Assembly (NCBI RefSeq): GCF_004361915.1
Contig: NZ_SNWP01000011.1
Location: 992,001 to 1,056,000, forward strand
DNA: 64,000 nucleotides
Source of the DNA: Sediminibacterium goheungense
GTDB taxonomy: Bacteria; Bacteroidota; Bacteroidia; Chitinophagales; Chitinophagaceae
Direction: 5' to 3'
Shown here: piece by piece, positions 49,298 to 60,600 of the stretch
Layout: each line of letters begins with the position of its first letter
How positions within the stretch are numbered: position 1 is the stretch's first letter
Notes under the pieces: generated by a model
Told to the model about the DNA's origin: nothing
Databases searched by the model: none
What the model saw: only the letters and a program-made list of their open reading frames with translations
Program-made: the position numbers and the translations under genes

Positions 49298-52153
49298 TTA
49301 TTTGTTGATATCGAATTTTAAACCAAAATTAAACCTTGGGCCATAGTATTCCAATTGTGCTGTTCTGGATTTATTGCCCTGGTAATAACGAAGCGGTTGA
49401 TTGGTAAGATTATTGGCTTCTGTAAAAATTCTTGTTCTATGGTTAACTGCATAGGAAGCATTAAAGTCAAGGAAGAATTGTTTATCGTAGAACCGGTCAT
49501 TAAACGAATCAGCATTATACCCTGCATCGTCACTGTCATCCACATAGGATGATGTATAATTGGCTGAAAGACGGCTTACGAATTTGCTGTTTTCATAGGA
49601 AAGTGAGAAATTGAAGATATGAGGAGCTGCACCCGGTAATTTCACATTGCTGCGAACAAGTGAGCCTCCGCCGTCATAAATACCATCAGCTTTTGAATAG
49701 GTATAGGTGTAGTTAAAATATACACCGAATCCCTTCCATATGCCTGGTAAAAAATCCAGTTGACGTTGGGCAGCCACTTCCAAACCCAAAAGGCTTGCGC
49801 CATCGCCGTTTCTTCGTTGCGTAAATTGCCAGTTTTCACCTGCACCGATCGGATTGGTAATGGTTGGGAAATCACGTGAAAATTCAGCTTGTGTGTATTG
49901 CTGATCAAGATAGGTATAAAAGAAACGGTCAATTTTTTTGTAGAATACACCTCCGGAAATAATACCAACCGATTTATAATATTTTTCAAACATCAGATCT
50001 ATGTTCCATGATCTTACAGGTTCCATTTTAGGGTTACCTGCGCTTAATTCCTGATCATTTGGGTTGATATTAAAGAAAGGAACCAGATCGTAGTATCTTG
50101 GTCGGGCAATGGAACGGGTAATAGCTCCTTTGAATACAGTATTATTATCGAATTTGTATTTGGCATTCACGTTAGGTAGAAAATCTGTATAACTGTTTTT
50201 TAAATTTGCGATGCCTTTCAGTTGATCCCCATCTTCAACAATATTACCTGAATAGTTGATGCTGGTTTTTTCAATACGGACACCCATGTTAGCCGACCAG
50301 CGATCGCTGAAATTCTGTTTCAACTCTATATAACCTGCACTGATGGTTTCTTTGGCAGAGAAGTTTCCTGAAAGATATTCTTCAGGTACATCACTTTCAG
50401 TAAAACGGGTAGCATCTTTAAAGTTTAATCCACCCAAAAATCCCGGTGATACAAAAAGACCGGCAGCAAATCTTTCACCCGGATAGAATTCCGAAGCTGT
50501 TTTATCGGTGAGTGGTAGCAGACTGATGTTTGCAAAACTTCCTGCAGAAGCTCCGATAGGCGTGTATTCAAAAAAGTTATTATCCCTTTTTTTCTCTTTA
50601 CTGCGCAAACGAAGGCCGAATTTCAGATTGCCGGATTGTGTTTTAACGATAGAAGCAGGTATTTCAAAATTGAGTTTTGCATTGATGTCTTTCTCAAACT
50701 GATTTTGAAATTGTTCGGTGAGTTCGTTTCTTCTTGTGTATCCTGTTAATGCAGTGTTATCGGTGAGATAAGGTCTTTCAGGATTTGAAATATCCTGTGT
50801 TACTGTAATATTTCTTCTTCCCATTGAAATGTATCGCTCATTGGGTCTTTCCTCCGAAGCTCTGGCAAATTGTACGCTCCAATCTGTTTTTACTTTACCA
50901 AAAAGATGTTCGCCTTTAATGGCAAGAGAACGAACTCTTTGGTCTTCCAGACGACGATTGTCGACACGGCCACCAGCAGCGCCTCCTTTTGTTTGTCTGA
51001 GTACTTCACCCACATTGTACCCTGATATATTTCCAGCTGCATCATATATCAGATCAGTTGCGGCATTACCCCTGAAACGATGTCTTAATCTGAAGCGGTT
51101 TTCCTTATCATCTCTCCAGTTATAACTACCTGTAACATAAATAGTATGAAGCGGACTTATTTTATAGTCAACAGTTGCAGTAGCACTTCTGCGTATCCTT
51201 AACAGATCATATATACGCTGGTCATGGTCACTTACATATAATTTACCATTGGCATCTTTGCTCCATACAGCTTCCACATTATCTGAGCCATATTCATTTC
51301 TGTTGAATGATCCGCTGATTACATAACCAAGTTTATTTTTAGCAAAACGGCTTCCTGCAATAAAGTTAACAGTACCAATAAAGGATGCACGGATCGGGTT
51401 ATAACCGCCGGCAACTGTTGCAGATAAACGCTTGCCGTTGGGTGCGGTGCGTGTAACGAGATTAACTGAACCACCAATGGCATCCGCATCCATGTCAGCT
51501 GTAAGTGTTTTGCTTACTTCTACAGTCTGAATCATATCGGCAGGAATCAGATCCATCTGAATACGTCTGTTATCGCCTTCTGCTGATGGTATACGCTCGC
51601 CATTTAAGGTAACCGAATTAAATTCCGGGCCCATGCCACGTACGATGATATTTCTGGCTTCGCCCTGATCATTTTGCATCGCAATACCCGGTACCCTTTT
51701 AATGGCATCACCGATATTAGCATCCGGGAAACGACCAATCTGATCGGCACTGATAATATTGCTGATATTATCAGTGTTCTTTTGCTGATTTAATGCTTTA
51801 GACTGACCTTTTAAACGATCGCCCAATACAATGACCCCTTTTAAAACGGAAACACCGGATTCCAGAGAGGCAGTGAACTCACTTACTGTTCCAGTACTGG
51901 TAATTGATTTCTCATAATCCTTATAACCTAGATAAGAAATGCGAAGGGTATGTGTTCCTGCAGGAACATTATAAAAAGTGGCCACACCACTTGTATTTGA
52001 TATGGCACTCATCTTTTGATTATCTAATGAAACATTCGCCCCGGGCAGGTTCAGTTTTTGTTCATCAATGATTTTTACTTTGATGGTACCATTTTGTGCA
52101 TAAAGAATGGTTGTCATGAACAGACATACCATTGCCATGTAGACATTTTTCAT
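49298..52153 (-). CDS. TonB-dependent receptor paired with phytase
   Basis: From the ATG at 52153 it is 951 residues; the frame also opens at a GTG at 52171. The signal peptide is MKNVYMAMVCLFMTTILYAQ. A CarboxypepD_reg-like domain follows (about 25-105; KIIDEQKLNLPGANVSLDNQ). The plug (about 120-235) has IGRFPDANIGDAIKRVPGIA and MGPEFNSVTLNGERIPSA, of the type found in TIGR01782-like receptors. The large barrel ends YGPRFNFGLKFDINK. Context suggests uptake of phytate or its products. The true substrate is not shown by sequence. Confidence 0.92.
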   Translation of the reverse strand: MKNVYMAMVCLFMTTILYAQNGTIKVKIIDEQKLNLPGANVSLDNQKMSAISNTSGVATFYNVPAGTHTLRISYLGYKDYEKSITSTGTVSEFTASLESGVSVLKGVIVLGDRLKGQSKALNQQKNTDNISNIISADQIGRFPDANIGDAIKRVPGIAMQNDQGEARNIIVRGMGPEFNSVTLNGERIPSAEGDNRRIQMDLIPADMIQTVEVSKTLTADMDADAIGGSVNLVTRTAPNGKRLSATVAGGYNPIRASFIGTVNFIAGSRFAKNKLGYVISGSFNRNEYGSDNVEAVWSKDANGKLYVSDHDQRIYDLLRIRRSATATVDYKISPLHTIYVTGSYNWRDDKENRFRLRHRFRGNAATDLIYDAAGNISGYNVGEVLRQTKGGAAGGRVDNRRLEDQRVRSLAIKGEHLFGKVKTDWSVQFARASEERPNERYISMGRRNITVTQDISNPERPYLTDNTALTGYTRRNELTEQFQNQFEKDINAKLNFEIPASIVKTQSGNLKFGLRLRSKEKKRDNNFFEYTPIGASAGSFANISLLPLTDKTASEFYPGERFAAGLFVSPGFLGGLNFKDATRFTESDVPEEYLSGNFSAKETISAGYIELKQNFSDRWSANMGVRIEKTSINYSGNIVEDGDQLKGIANLKNSYTDFLPNVNAKYKFDNNTVFKGAITRSIARPRYYDLVPFFNINPNDQELSAGNPKMEPVRSWNIDLMFEKYYKSVGIISGGVFYKKIDRFFYTYLDQQYTQAEFSRDFPTITNPIGAGENWQFTQRRNGDGASLLGLEVAAQRQLDFLPGIWKGFGVYFNYTYTYSKADGIYDGGGSLVRSNVKLPGAAPHIFNFSLSYENSKFVSRLSANYTSSYVDDSDDAGYNADSFNDRFYDKQFFLDFNASYAVNHRTRIFTEANNLTNQPLRYYQGNKSRTAQLEYYGPRFNFGLKFDINK

Positions 52154-52185
52154 AATCAGCGTTTTGTACACATTTTAATTGCGTG

Positions 52186-52193
52186 CAAAACTA
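52186..52193 (-). promoter_or_regulatory. -7 box TAGTTTTG of the receptor-phytase operon
   Basis: A perfect TAnnTTTG on the minus strand, about 32 nt before the ATG at 52153. No pho-box-like direct repeats were recognised upstream. Confidence 0.45.
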
Positions 52194-52267
52194 TCTGCTA
52201 TGAAAGCCGTTAGTATCTATGTTGCGTTATGGTTTTGTGACGGAATTGTTAAGGGAAAATGAAGTGG

Positions 52268-52332
52268 GTGAATGGTCAATGGTCAATGGTGAATTCGAAA
52301 ACTATATTCACCATTGATCATTCAACATTCAC
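52268..52332. repeat. Heptad-repeat inverted element J after fabH
   Basis: The arms 52268-52294 and 52306-52332 pair over 27 bp with three mismatches around an 11-nt loop. Words are of the TCAATGG/TGAATGG type. The right arm ends 3 bp before the fabH stop codon, and the element separates fabH from the receptor promoter. Confidence 0.85.
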
Positions 52333-52335
52333 AAC

Positions 52336-53334
52336 TCACTTCCCGTCATACGCCCATTTCACCCAGGTAGCTCCCCAGGTAAATCCACCACCGAAAGCGG
52401 CAAGAACAATATTATCGCCCTTTTTTAATTCTTTTTCCCAATCCCATAGACATAATGGAAGGGTGGCTGCGGTAGTATTGCCATATTTCTGGATATTGAT
52501 CATTACCTTTTCTTTGGGTAATCCCATTCGGTTAGCTGTCGCATCGATGATGCGCAGATTAGCCTGATGTGGTACCAGCCATGCTATATCATCTCCTGTT
52601 AATCCGTTTCTTTCCAGTAATTCTGCACTTACATCAGCCATACCTTTTACAGCAAATTTGAAAACAGCCTGTCCCTCCTGATAGGCAAAATGTTCTTTAG
52701 CCATTACGGTTTCAACAGTTGCGGGCTTAACAGAGCCACCTGCTTTCATATGTAAATAATGACGACCACTACCATCGCTTCTTAAGATGCTGTCTTGGAT
52801 GCCCGAATCATCAGTTGATGGTTCGAGTAAAACCGCACCTGCACCATCTCCAAAAATAATACAGGTAGCGCGATCGGTATAATCGATGATGGCACTCATT
52901 TTATCGACGCCTACTACAATTACTTTTTTGAACCTGCCACTTTCAATATACATGGCGCCGGTGGTGAGTGCGTAGAGAAAACCACTACAAGCGGCACTCA
53001 TATCGTAACCCCAGGCATTGGTAGCGCCAAGTTTATCGCAGATTATATTAGCAGTCGCAGGAAATACCATATCGGGTGTAACTGTAGCACAGATTACACA
53101 ATCGATATCCAATGGGTCAAGATTTTTTTTGCGGAGAATTTCCTGGATAGCTGGAACGGCCATATCGCTGCTGCCTTTGCCGGGCTCTTTTAGTATCCTT
53201 CTTTCTTCTATACCTGTACGGGTACGTATCCATTCATCATTAGTATCTACCATTTTTTCCAGATCGAAATTGGTGAGTTTGTCTTCGGGAACATATCCGC
53301 CAACTGCGGTTATGGCTGCTGTGAGTTTATTCAT
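52336..53334 (-). CDS. fabH: Beta-ketoacyl-ACP synthase III
   Basis: FabH starts fatty acid chains by condensing acyl-CoA with malonyl-ACP. The 332-residue protein carries the catalytic triad: Cys in [15 protein letters not shown], His in [12 protein letters not shown], Asn in [26 protein letters not shown] and the C-terminal [17 protein letters not shown] are also canonical. Its start codon is 1 nt after the stop codon of the PIN-domain gene, so it depends at least partly on transcription through the toxin-antitoxin genes. Confidence 0.96.
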   Translation of the reverse strand: MNKLTAAITAVGGYVPEDKLTNFDLEKMVDTNDEWIRTRTGIEERRILKEPGKGSSDMAVPAIQEILRKKNLDPLDIDCVICATVTPDMVFPATANIICDKLGATNAWGYDMSAACSGFLYALTTGAMYIESGRFKKVIVVGVDKMSAIIDYTDRATCIIFGDGAGAVLLEPSTDDSGIQDSILRSDGSGRHYLHMKAGGSVKPATVETVMAKEHFAYQEGQAVFKFAVKGMADVSAELLERNGLTGDDIAWLVPHQANLRIIDATANRMGLPKEKVMINIQKYGNTTAATLPLCLWDWEKELKKGDNIVLAAFGGGFTWGATWVKWAYDGK

Positions 53335-53335
53335 C

Positions 53336-53752
53336 TTAATGATTAAAAGCGTTTATAAATTCTTTTGGAGATTGTATGATAATTTGTGATGACTTAAAAT
53401 CTTTCTTGTCTCTGGTTATAATGCAGTATAAATTCGAAACCGAAAGAGCAGATGCATATTGGACAGCATCGTCAAAATCTTTAATTGCTGAATCCAGTGC
53501 TTCCTCTAGTACCCTATTATCAACAGTTACTGTGGTAAATAATTTATTCAGGTCTCTCAGTATTTCTTTTGCAGCTGGTTTGCCAACATATTTCTGTAAA
53601 TAGTAACCAATTTGAGTATAACTCACGGCTGATAAATAACCGTCTATCTCTTTTTTGTATAATAACTTAAATATATCCATTGCCTCATCATCAAAAGAAG
53701 GGCGTTTAAGCAAAAAATCCAGTACGATATTTATGTCAAGAAACACTTTCAT
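53336..53752 (-). CDS. PIN-domain toxin (VapC-like ribonuclease)
   Basis: This 138-residue PIN domain has the acidic metal ligands in [13 protein letters not shown] (first Asp), the mid-domain Glu/Asp in [20 protein letters not shown], and the last Asp in [11 protein letters not shown]. That is the pattern of PIN endoribonucleases. Its first 4 nt overlap the end of the DUF6364 antitoxin gene, the typical type II toxin-antitoxin order (antitoxin first). Target RNA unknown. Confidence 0.87.
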   Translation of the reverse strand: MKVFLDINIVLDFLLKRPSFDDEAMDIFKLLYKKEIDGYLSAVSYTQIGYYLQKYVGKPAAKEILRDLNKLFTTVTVDNRVLEEALDSAIKDFDDAVQYASALSVSNLYCIITRDKKDFKSSQIIIQSPKEFINAFNH

Positions 53753-54009
53753 CTTCCTTCACTATATTTTTTGATGATTTCTTCCTTTATTACCTCTTCA
53801 TAGTTACCTATATTTTTAGCATCTATACATCCATGTAGCCTTTTAAGAATAGGTGGGAGTTCTTCTTCCGGCTGATTTTTTTGCTTTTTACGTAGCCCAC
53901 GCATATACCCTTCAATTATCTTTGAAAGACTTTTACCTGACTCCCTGGCATAGGCTTTTGCGTCCGCTACCACCGATTCATCTATCAGTAAAGTGAGTTT
54001 GGTAGACAT
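53749..54009 (-). CDS. DUF6364 family antitoxin
   Basis: This 86-residue protein starts at the ATG at 54009; the frame extends 13 residues upstream through the promoter and is rejected. The N-terminus STKLTLLIDESVVADAKAYA is a ribbon-helix-helix DNA-binding motif, followed by GKSLSKIIEGYMRGLRKK and a charged C-terminal tail that would bind the toxin. Such antitoxins repress their own promoter. A -7 box lies 17 nt upstream, partly within the palindromic TACGTATC/GTATACGT-rich sequence that may be the operator. Confidence 0.82.
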   Translation of the reverse strand: MSTKLTLLIDESVVADAKAYARESGKSLSKIIEGYMRGLRKKQKNQPEEELPPILKRLHGCIDAKNIGNYEEVIKEEIIKKYSEGR

Positions 54010-54025
54010 ACGTATACATTTTATA

Positions 54026-54033
54026 CAAAGATA
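54026..54033 (-). promoter_or_regulatory. -7 box TATCTTTG of the toxin-antitoxin-fabH operon
   Basis: A perfect TAnnTTTG on the minus strand. It is flanked by GTACGTATC and GTATACGT, short near-palindromes that could bind the ribbon-helix-helix antitoxin. It shares a 66-bp gap with the divergent ruvA promoter. Confidence 0.5.
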
Positions 54034-54058
54034 CGTACAATCTGTCAATTTTTACCCC

Positions 54059-54066
54059 TATTTTTG
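54059..54066 (+). promoter_or_regulatory. -7 box TATTTTTG of ruvA
   Basis: A perfect TAnnTTTG ending 9 nt before the ruvA ATG at 54076. The alternative TTG start at 54064 lies inside the box, which supports the ATG. Confidence 0.5.
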
Positions 54067-54075
54067 ATACCAGTT

Positions 54076-54660
54076 ATGATCGCATTCGTACGAGGCAAGT
54101 TTGCAGTTAAAACTCCGGCAAGGGTAGTAGTAGACGTAAATGGGGTAGGTTATGACCTGCAGATCAGCCTGAATACCTATGCAAGCATTAGTAATGTAGA
54201 AAACGGACAATTACACACCTATTTACATATTACTGAAAATGCACAAACATTGTTCGGTTTTGCCGATATTGCAGAAAAGGATTTGTTTTTGCAATTGATC
54301 AGTGTATCGGGTGTGGGAGCATCAACAGCCAGGATGATGTTATCGGGCATGAAACCCGATGAAATTATCAGGGCCATTGTTCAGGGCAACACAAAGCAAC
54401 TGGAAGGAATCAAAGGTATAGGTAAGAAGTCGGCTGAAAGATTGATTGTGGAGTTAAGAGATAAGCTGAGCAAACAAAACATTGATCAGCCATTGGGCGG
54501 AGCAGTTGTTTCCGGTGTGGATTACGATGCTGTTCAGGCATTGATTGCACTGGGTATTGCCAAACCCCAGGCAGAAAATGCCATAAAAAAAACTATGTCA
54601 ACCATACCTGCAGATGCATCATTGGAAGAGATCATCAAACAGGCCTTAAAAAATTTATAG
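54076..54660 (+). CDS. ruvA: Holliday junction branch migration protein RuvA
   Basis: This 194-residue RuvA binds Holliday junctions as a tetramer and loads the RuvB motor. The N-terminal OB fold shows FVRGKFAVKTPARVVVDVNG and VGYDLQISLNTY. The acidic pin region is followed by two helix-hairpin-helix motifs (ISVSGVGASTARMMLSGM, GIKGIGKKSAERLIVELRD). The C-terminal RuvB-binding three-helix domain is DAVQALIALGIAKPQAENAI. The ruvA-sprA order is recurrent in gliding Bacteroidota. Confidence 0.96.
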   Translation: MIAFVRGKFAVKTPARVVVDVNGVGYDLQISLNTYASISNVENGQLHTYLHITENAQTLFGFADIAEKDLFLQLISVSGVGASTARMMLSGMKPDEIIRAIVQGNTKQLEGIKGIGKKSAERLIVELRDKLSKQNIDQPLGGAVVSGVDYDAVQALIALGIAKPQAENAIKKTMSTIPADASLEEIIKQALKNL

Positions 54661-54698
54661 TCTATCGCGTACACCTCTACTTAACTAAGTGTTTCACA

Positions 54699-57600
54699 TT
54701 GCACCTGCGACTGCTTTTAATTATTTCACTGGCCCTGACCTGGCATAGTCATCTGTTGGCTCAACAACGGGATTCCTTGCGTTATCCTATTAACGACAGA
54801 AGGGCGGATGCATTATCTGAAAAGAGCAGAAACCCATTCGATCTTCGCGATACCTCACTTATAAAAAGAACCATTGAGTATGATCCTAAAACAAAGCAAT
54901 ACGTAATTGTTGAGAAGATAGGGAACCGCTATTACCGCACGCCTACCAACCTGACGTTTGAAGAATTCTGGCGACTGCAGGCAAGAGAGCAGGAAAGGGA
55001 ATATTTTAAAAAACGTTCTGATGCACTTACTTTATTAAATAAAAAAACACAACGACCACCACTTCGTGTATACAATAATTTGTTTGATAGGATATTTGGT
55101 CTTAATGATGTGGTAAATAAATATGGTGGCGATATAAAAGATGCAGTGGGTAATGTTAAGAATGCCGCTAATGATCTGGCCGCACAGAACAGGTTAAAAA
55201 TTGATATACGCCCCACCGGGGATGTGAATATTCTTGCAGGCTATCAGGGGCAAAATATAAAAAACCCCACTTTGCCTGAACGTGCAAGAAAAAACGGCGG
55301 CTTTGATTTCGACATGAATGCCAACCTGAATGTTAATGCCAATATTGGTAACAAGTTAAAGTTTCCTATCAATTATAATACACTTTCCAACCTCAACTTC
55401 GATAACCAGATTAAGCTCGATTATAAAGGAATGGATGATGAATTGATTAAGAGTATTGAAGCAGGTAATATTTCTTTTCAGTCGCGTGGAACTTTGATAC
55501 CAAGTGCACAGAATCTATTTGGTATCAAAACACAATTACAGTTTGGAAAACTATTTGTTACAGGTGCATTGGCTAATCAGCGTTCCAGCAGACAGTCAGT
55601 TGCCTTGCAGGGTGGTGCATCCACACAGAATTTTCAGAAGCGATTAGATGATTATGAAGAGAACCGTCATTTTCTGTTAGGTCAGTATTTCGTAGATAAC
55701 TATAATAAGGTGATGCGTAACCTGCCCGTTGTAAATTCTCAGGTGCAGATACAAAGAATGGAAGTATGGGTAACCAACAGAACAGGCGCTACTACCGATG
55801 CAAGAGATATTGTGGGTTTGATGGATCTCGCAGAAACAAGACCTTATAATCCTGCGGTAACGCCACTTACCAACAACCCATTACCCTCTAACCAGGCCAA
55901 TAATTTATACGGGTCACTGGTAGCGGATCCAAACAGCCGTAATCCTTCTTTTATTAATACACTTTTGTTATCCAAGGGATTAAGACCCGTAGATGATTAT
56001 GAAAAAACATTTGCCAGAAAACTGGCTACCACTGAATATTCATTTAATCCACAGGTCGGTTTTCTTTCCATCAATACGCAGTTGCAACCTGATGAAGTAC
56101 TGGCAGTGGCATTTCAATACACCTATAACGGTCGTGTATATCAGGTAGGTGAGTTTTCACAGGATGTGGCACTTGATTCGGCCAGTGGTGTACAGAAAGT
56201 TTTGTTCCTGAAATTATTAAAAGCCACTTCTCAACGTATTCAGTTACCCATTTGGGACTGGATGATGAAAAACGTGTATTCGCTTGATGTATTCGGAGGC
56301 ATTCAAAGAGAAGAGTTTAAACTGAATGTTTTGTACGAAGAACCCAGTGGTGGGTTAAAGCGATATTTACCCGAAACATCACCTACAGTAGACGGACAAC
56401 CATTGTTGCGTATTTTAAATCTTGACCGGTTGAATAACCGGAATGATCCACAACCCGATGGAATATTCGATTTTATCGATGGGTTTACAGTGCTGTCTCA
56501 AACCGGTAAAATTATATTTCCTGTACTGGAACCCTTTGGCCGGGATCTGGATACACTTGCTTTTGCAGGCTTGCCTGCATCAGTAAAAAATAAGTATGTG
56601 TATTATTCTTTGTACGACTCTATCAAAGCCATAGCACAAACTTATGCGAACCTGAACCGATATGTCATGCAAGGGCAGGTTAAAGGTAGCAGCAGTGGAT
56701 CTGAAATTTTCCTGAATACATTTAATATTCCACAGGGTTCCGTATCGGTAACTGCCGGTGGACAAATACTAAAAGAAGGTACAGATTATACAGTTGATTA
56801 TAATCTTGGAACTGTAAGAATATTGAATGCAGGGATTCTTAATTCCAATGTGCCGGTAAATGTGTCCTTTGAGAATAATGCAGGTTTTGGTATGCAGCAA
56901 AGAGGTTTTAGTGGATTACGTCTCGATTATATTGCCAATAAGAAACTTACATTGGGTGCTACCAGCGTTCGTTTGGGTGAGCGTCCGTTCTTTACAAAAA
57001 TGGGTTATGGGGATGATCCGATACGCAATACCATGTATGGACTTGATTTCAGTTATCAGTCTGAATTGCCGGGGTTGACAAGGCTTTTAAATAAGTTACC
57101 TTTCTATTCAACAAAAGCAACCTCTGCTATCAATGCCTATGGAGAAGCAGCATTCCTAAAACCCGGTCACCCCCCGCAAATCGGGAAAGGAGAACAGGGC
57201 CTCATATTTGTAGACGATTTTGAAGGAACAAGAACGAGTATCGATCTTCGTTTTCCTTTTGTTGCATGGGCACTGGCATCGACACCGCAGGGTAATCCTA
57301 AGTTCCCGGAAGCTACTTTAACTGATTCAATCGACTATAATTTCAACAGGGCCAAACTAGCCTGGTATAATATTGAACCCAATCTACAGGATAAGAACAG
57401 CAGCAATAACCCATTACGCAGAAACCTTGCAGAGTTAAGTGACCCGCGGGTAAGGCAGGTCTTTACCAATGAATTATTTCCACAGCGAACAACCAATATT
57501 ACAGATGTGCAGGCTGCCACATTTGACCTTGCTTTTTATCCAACAGAAAAAGGACCCTATAATTTTGAAACAAGACCTTCTGAGTTTACAGCAAACGGAA

Positions 57601-60600
57601 GACTTACCAAACCTGCCAACAGGTGGGGTGGTATTATGCGTGCGATAGATCAGACTGATTTTGAAACAGGAAATATTGAGTTCTTCGAAATCTGGATGCA
57701 GAATCCTTTTATACTTAATCCGGGAAGCAGAGGTGGTAAACTGTTACTGAACCTTGGTAATATCAGTGAAGATATTCTGAAAGACGGTAAGAGGTTTTAT
57801 GAAAATGGAATGAATACCCCCAATATTCCGGCTTCAGTAGATAGTTCGAATACCTGGGGTAAAACACCTGTGAACCCAATTCAGATTACACAGGCATTCA
57901 GTAATGATCCGAACGATAGACCTTTTCAGGATGTGGGTTTTGACGGACTGGATGATGCTGCTGAAAGACGAAAAAAAGGTTATGTCCTGAATCGGATCGC
58001 TCAAAATTTTGGTACAGGTTCTGTTGCTTTTATTCAGGCGCAGGAAGATCTGGCACGTGATAACTATAAATGGTTCCGCGACAATTCTTTTGATCAGTTG
58101 GGAACAGGTATTCTGGGTCGATATAAAAATCATAATAATCCTCAGGGAAACTCACCCATTGCAACTACGGGAGGACAGTTTACGCCTGCAGCTACGCTGT
58201 ATCCGGATAATGAGGATCTGAACAGGGATAATACTTTGAATGAAACGGAAGCTTATTATGAATATGAGGTAAATCTCCGTCCTGGAATGGATGTTGGTAT
58301 TACACCTTATATAACAGATAAAAGAAGAATCACGGTGAATGCTGCTGATGGAACGACTAAAACAGAGGATTGGTTTTTGTTTCGTATTCCTATCCGTTCT
58401 TTCTCCAATAAAGTAGGTAGTATTGCTGATTTTAAATCAATTCGATTTGCACGTCTGTACCTTACCGATTTCGAAGATTCAGTAGTGATTCGTATGGCTC
58501 GTATGGATCTGGTGCGTAATCAATGGAGACAATTTTCCTTCAACCTTGATACCACAGGTGCATATACACCTGTTAACAATGCATCAGGTACTACTTTTAA
58601 TACACTGGCTGTTAACCTCGAAGAAAACAGCAGCAGAACACCTGTAAATTATATTATGCCTCCGGGTGTTGAACGGGTTCAGTTATTAAGTAACAATGGT
58701 GTAAACCTGCAACAGAATGAACAGGCCATGAGTCTGCAGATCAGAAACCTGGTTACAGGTGATGCACGCGCGGTATTTAAAACCCTGAACCTGGATATTA
58801 GACAATATGGTAACCTGAATATGTTTTTGCATGCAGAGTCGGTACCCGGTCAGCGACCCCTGCAGGATAATGATTTATATGCTGTGGTAAGAATTGGTCA
58901 GGACTTCCTGAATAACTATTACGAAATCAAAGTGCCATTGAAGGTTACTTTACCGGGTAATTATCCACGTGGACAGGAAGAGAAGGTATGGCCGCTTGCC
59001 AATGAATTGAATGTGAGTCTTAGGGATCTGATTGATCTGAAATTACGGAGGAATCAGCGGGGAGGCTCGGTTACCAATATTTACCGTGAAATCTTCGGAA
59101 ATAAAACGTATTCTGTTCGTGGTAACCCGAATCTGGGTGAAGTAAGAGGCATACTTGTTGGCGTTGAAAACCCATTCAGGCCTGATGGTCCAACACTTAG
59201 TTCTGAAGTATGGATCAATGAACTTCGTTTGTCTGACCTGGATGAACGCGGAGGTTGGGCAGCATTGGGAAGGGTTGACCTGCTGCTTGCAGATCTCGGC
59301 ACTATGTCGGTATCAGCCAATACCAGGTCTCAGGGTTTTGGTACCATTGAACAACGTGTAAATGAAAGGGCAAGAGATAACCTGATGCAATTTGATATTG
59401 CTGCTAGTATTGATGCCGGTAAATTATTACCTAAAAAAGCAAGAATATCGTTACCTGTATATGCAAGTATCAACAGAACCGTATTAACTCCGGAGTATGA
59501 TCCTTTTGACAGGGATGTTCGTTATAAAGAAAAACTAAATAATAGTCCGGTAGATAAACGAGACTCGATCCGAAAAGCAGCTGTTGATCAGACAACCATC
59601 CGTACATTGAATTTTACAAATGCGAGAATATTACCTGGTAACAAACAGGGCTTACTAAGCCTGAGTAATTTTGATTTTAGTTATTCTTTCACACAAACAG
59701 AACAGAATAGTCCGGTAATTGAACAGAATAAGGTTACAAGGCATCGTGGTGGTTTTGGATATACTTATAATGCGCAAAGTAATTATATAGAGCCCTTTAA
59801 GAAATTTATCAAATCCAACTCTCCGTGGTTTGCATTGGTAAAGGACTTTAATTTTAACCTGCGTCCATCATTCATCAGTTTCCGGGCAGATGTGCAGCGA
59901 CAGTTTGGAGAATTCATTCCGCGTATTGTAAATACATTTGATGGCAAAGTAGATCGTGTAGATACAACTTATGACAAGTACTTTACGTTTGATCGTTTTT
60001 ATAATCTTCGCTGGGACCTAAGCCGTTCACTCAATCTTGATTTTTCGGCTACCAATAATGCACGTGTAGATGAACCTTTTGGAAGAATTGATACTAAAGC
60101 CAAAAAGGATTCAGTATGGAAGAATTTTATGAAGGGTGGCAGAAATACACTGTACACACAAAAGGCTTCATTGAGTTATACTATACCCCTTAATAAGTTT
60201 CCTCTGACAGATTGGATCACGGCCCGTTATGGATATACAACCACCTATAACTGGATTGGAGCCAGCAGACTCGCTTATAATCTCGGTAATACACTCGAAA
60301 ACTCTCAGGAGAATACCTTAACCGCTCAGTTCAATTTCGCCAGTCTTTACGCTAAGTCCAGGTGGATGCGGGCGCTGGAAAATATTCCGCCTCCCAGGCA
60401 AAAAGGAGATACCACAAGAAAACAAAAAACACCCTCCAATTTGCTTGGCTCAACTTTATTGCCTAAGTCGGTAGCACTGGAAGGTCTTTCCGGAAAAGAC
60501 AGAAAAGATGCGTTAAAGAAATGGAGGGCTCAGAGAAGGGATGAAAGAATAGCAGCAAAATTATTACGGGCAAACCAACTACCTGAATTGGGTGGACTGG

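Noticed and set aside
52259..52567. A 102-codon ORF running through repeat element J and into fabH antisense
   Set aside because: Its N-terminus is simply the translation of the 7-bp words and the rest is antisense to fabH. No independent coding signal.
54685..54705. parS-like half site (GTGTTTCAC) upstream of sprA
   Set aside because: Only half of the parS palindrome is present and the other half does not match, so it was not called a ParB site despite parAB in the window.
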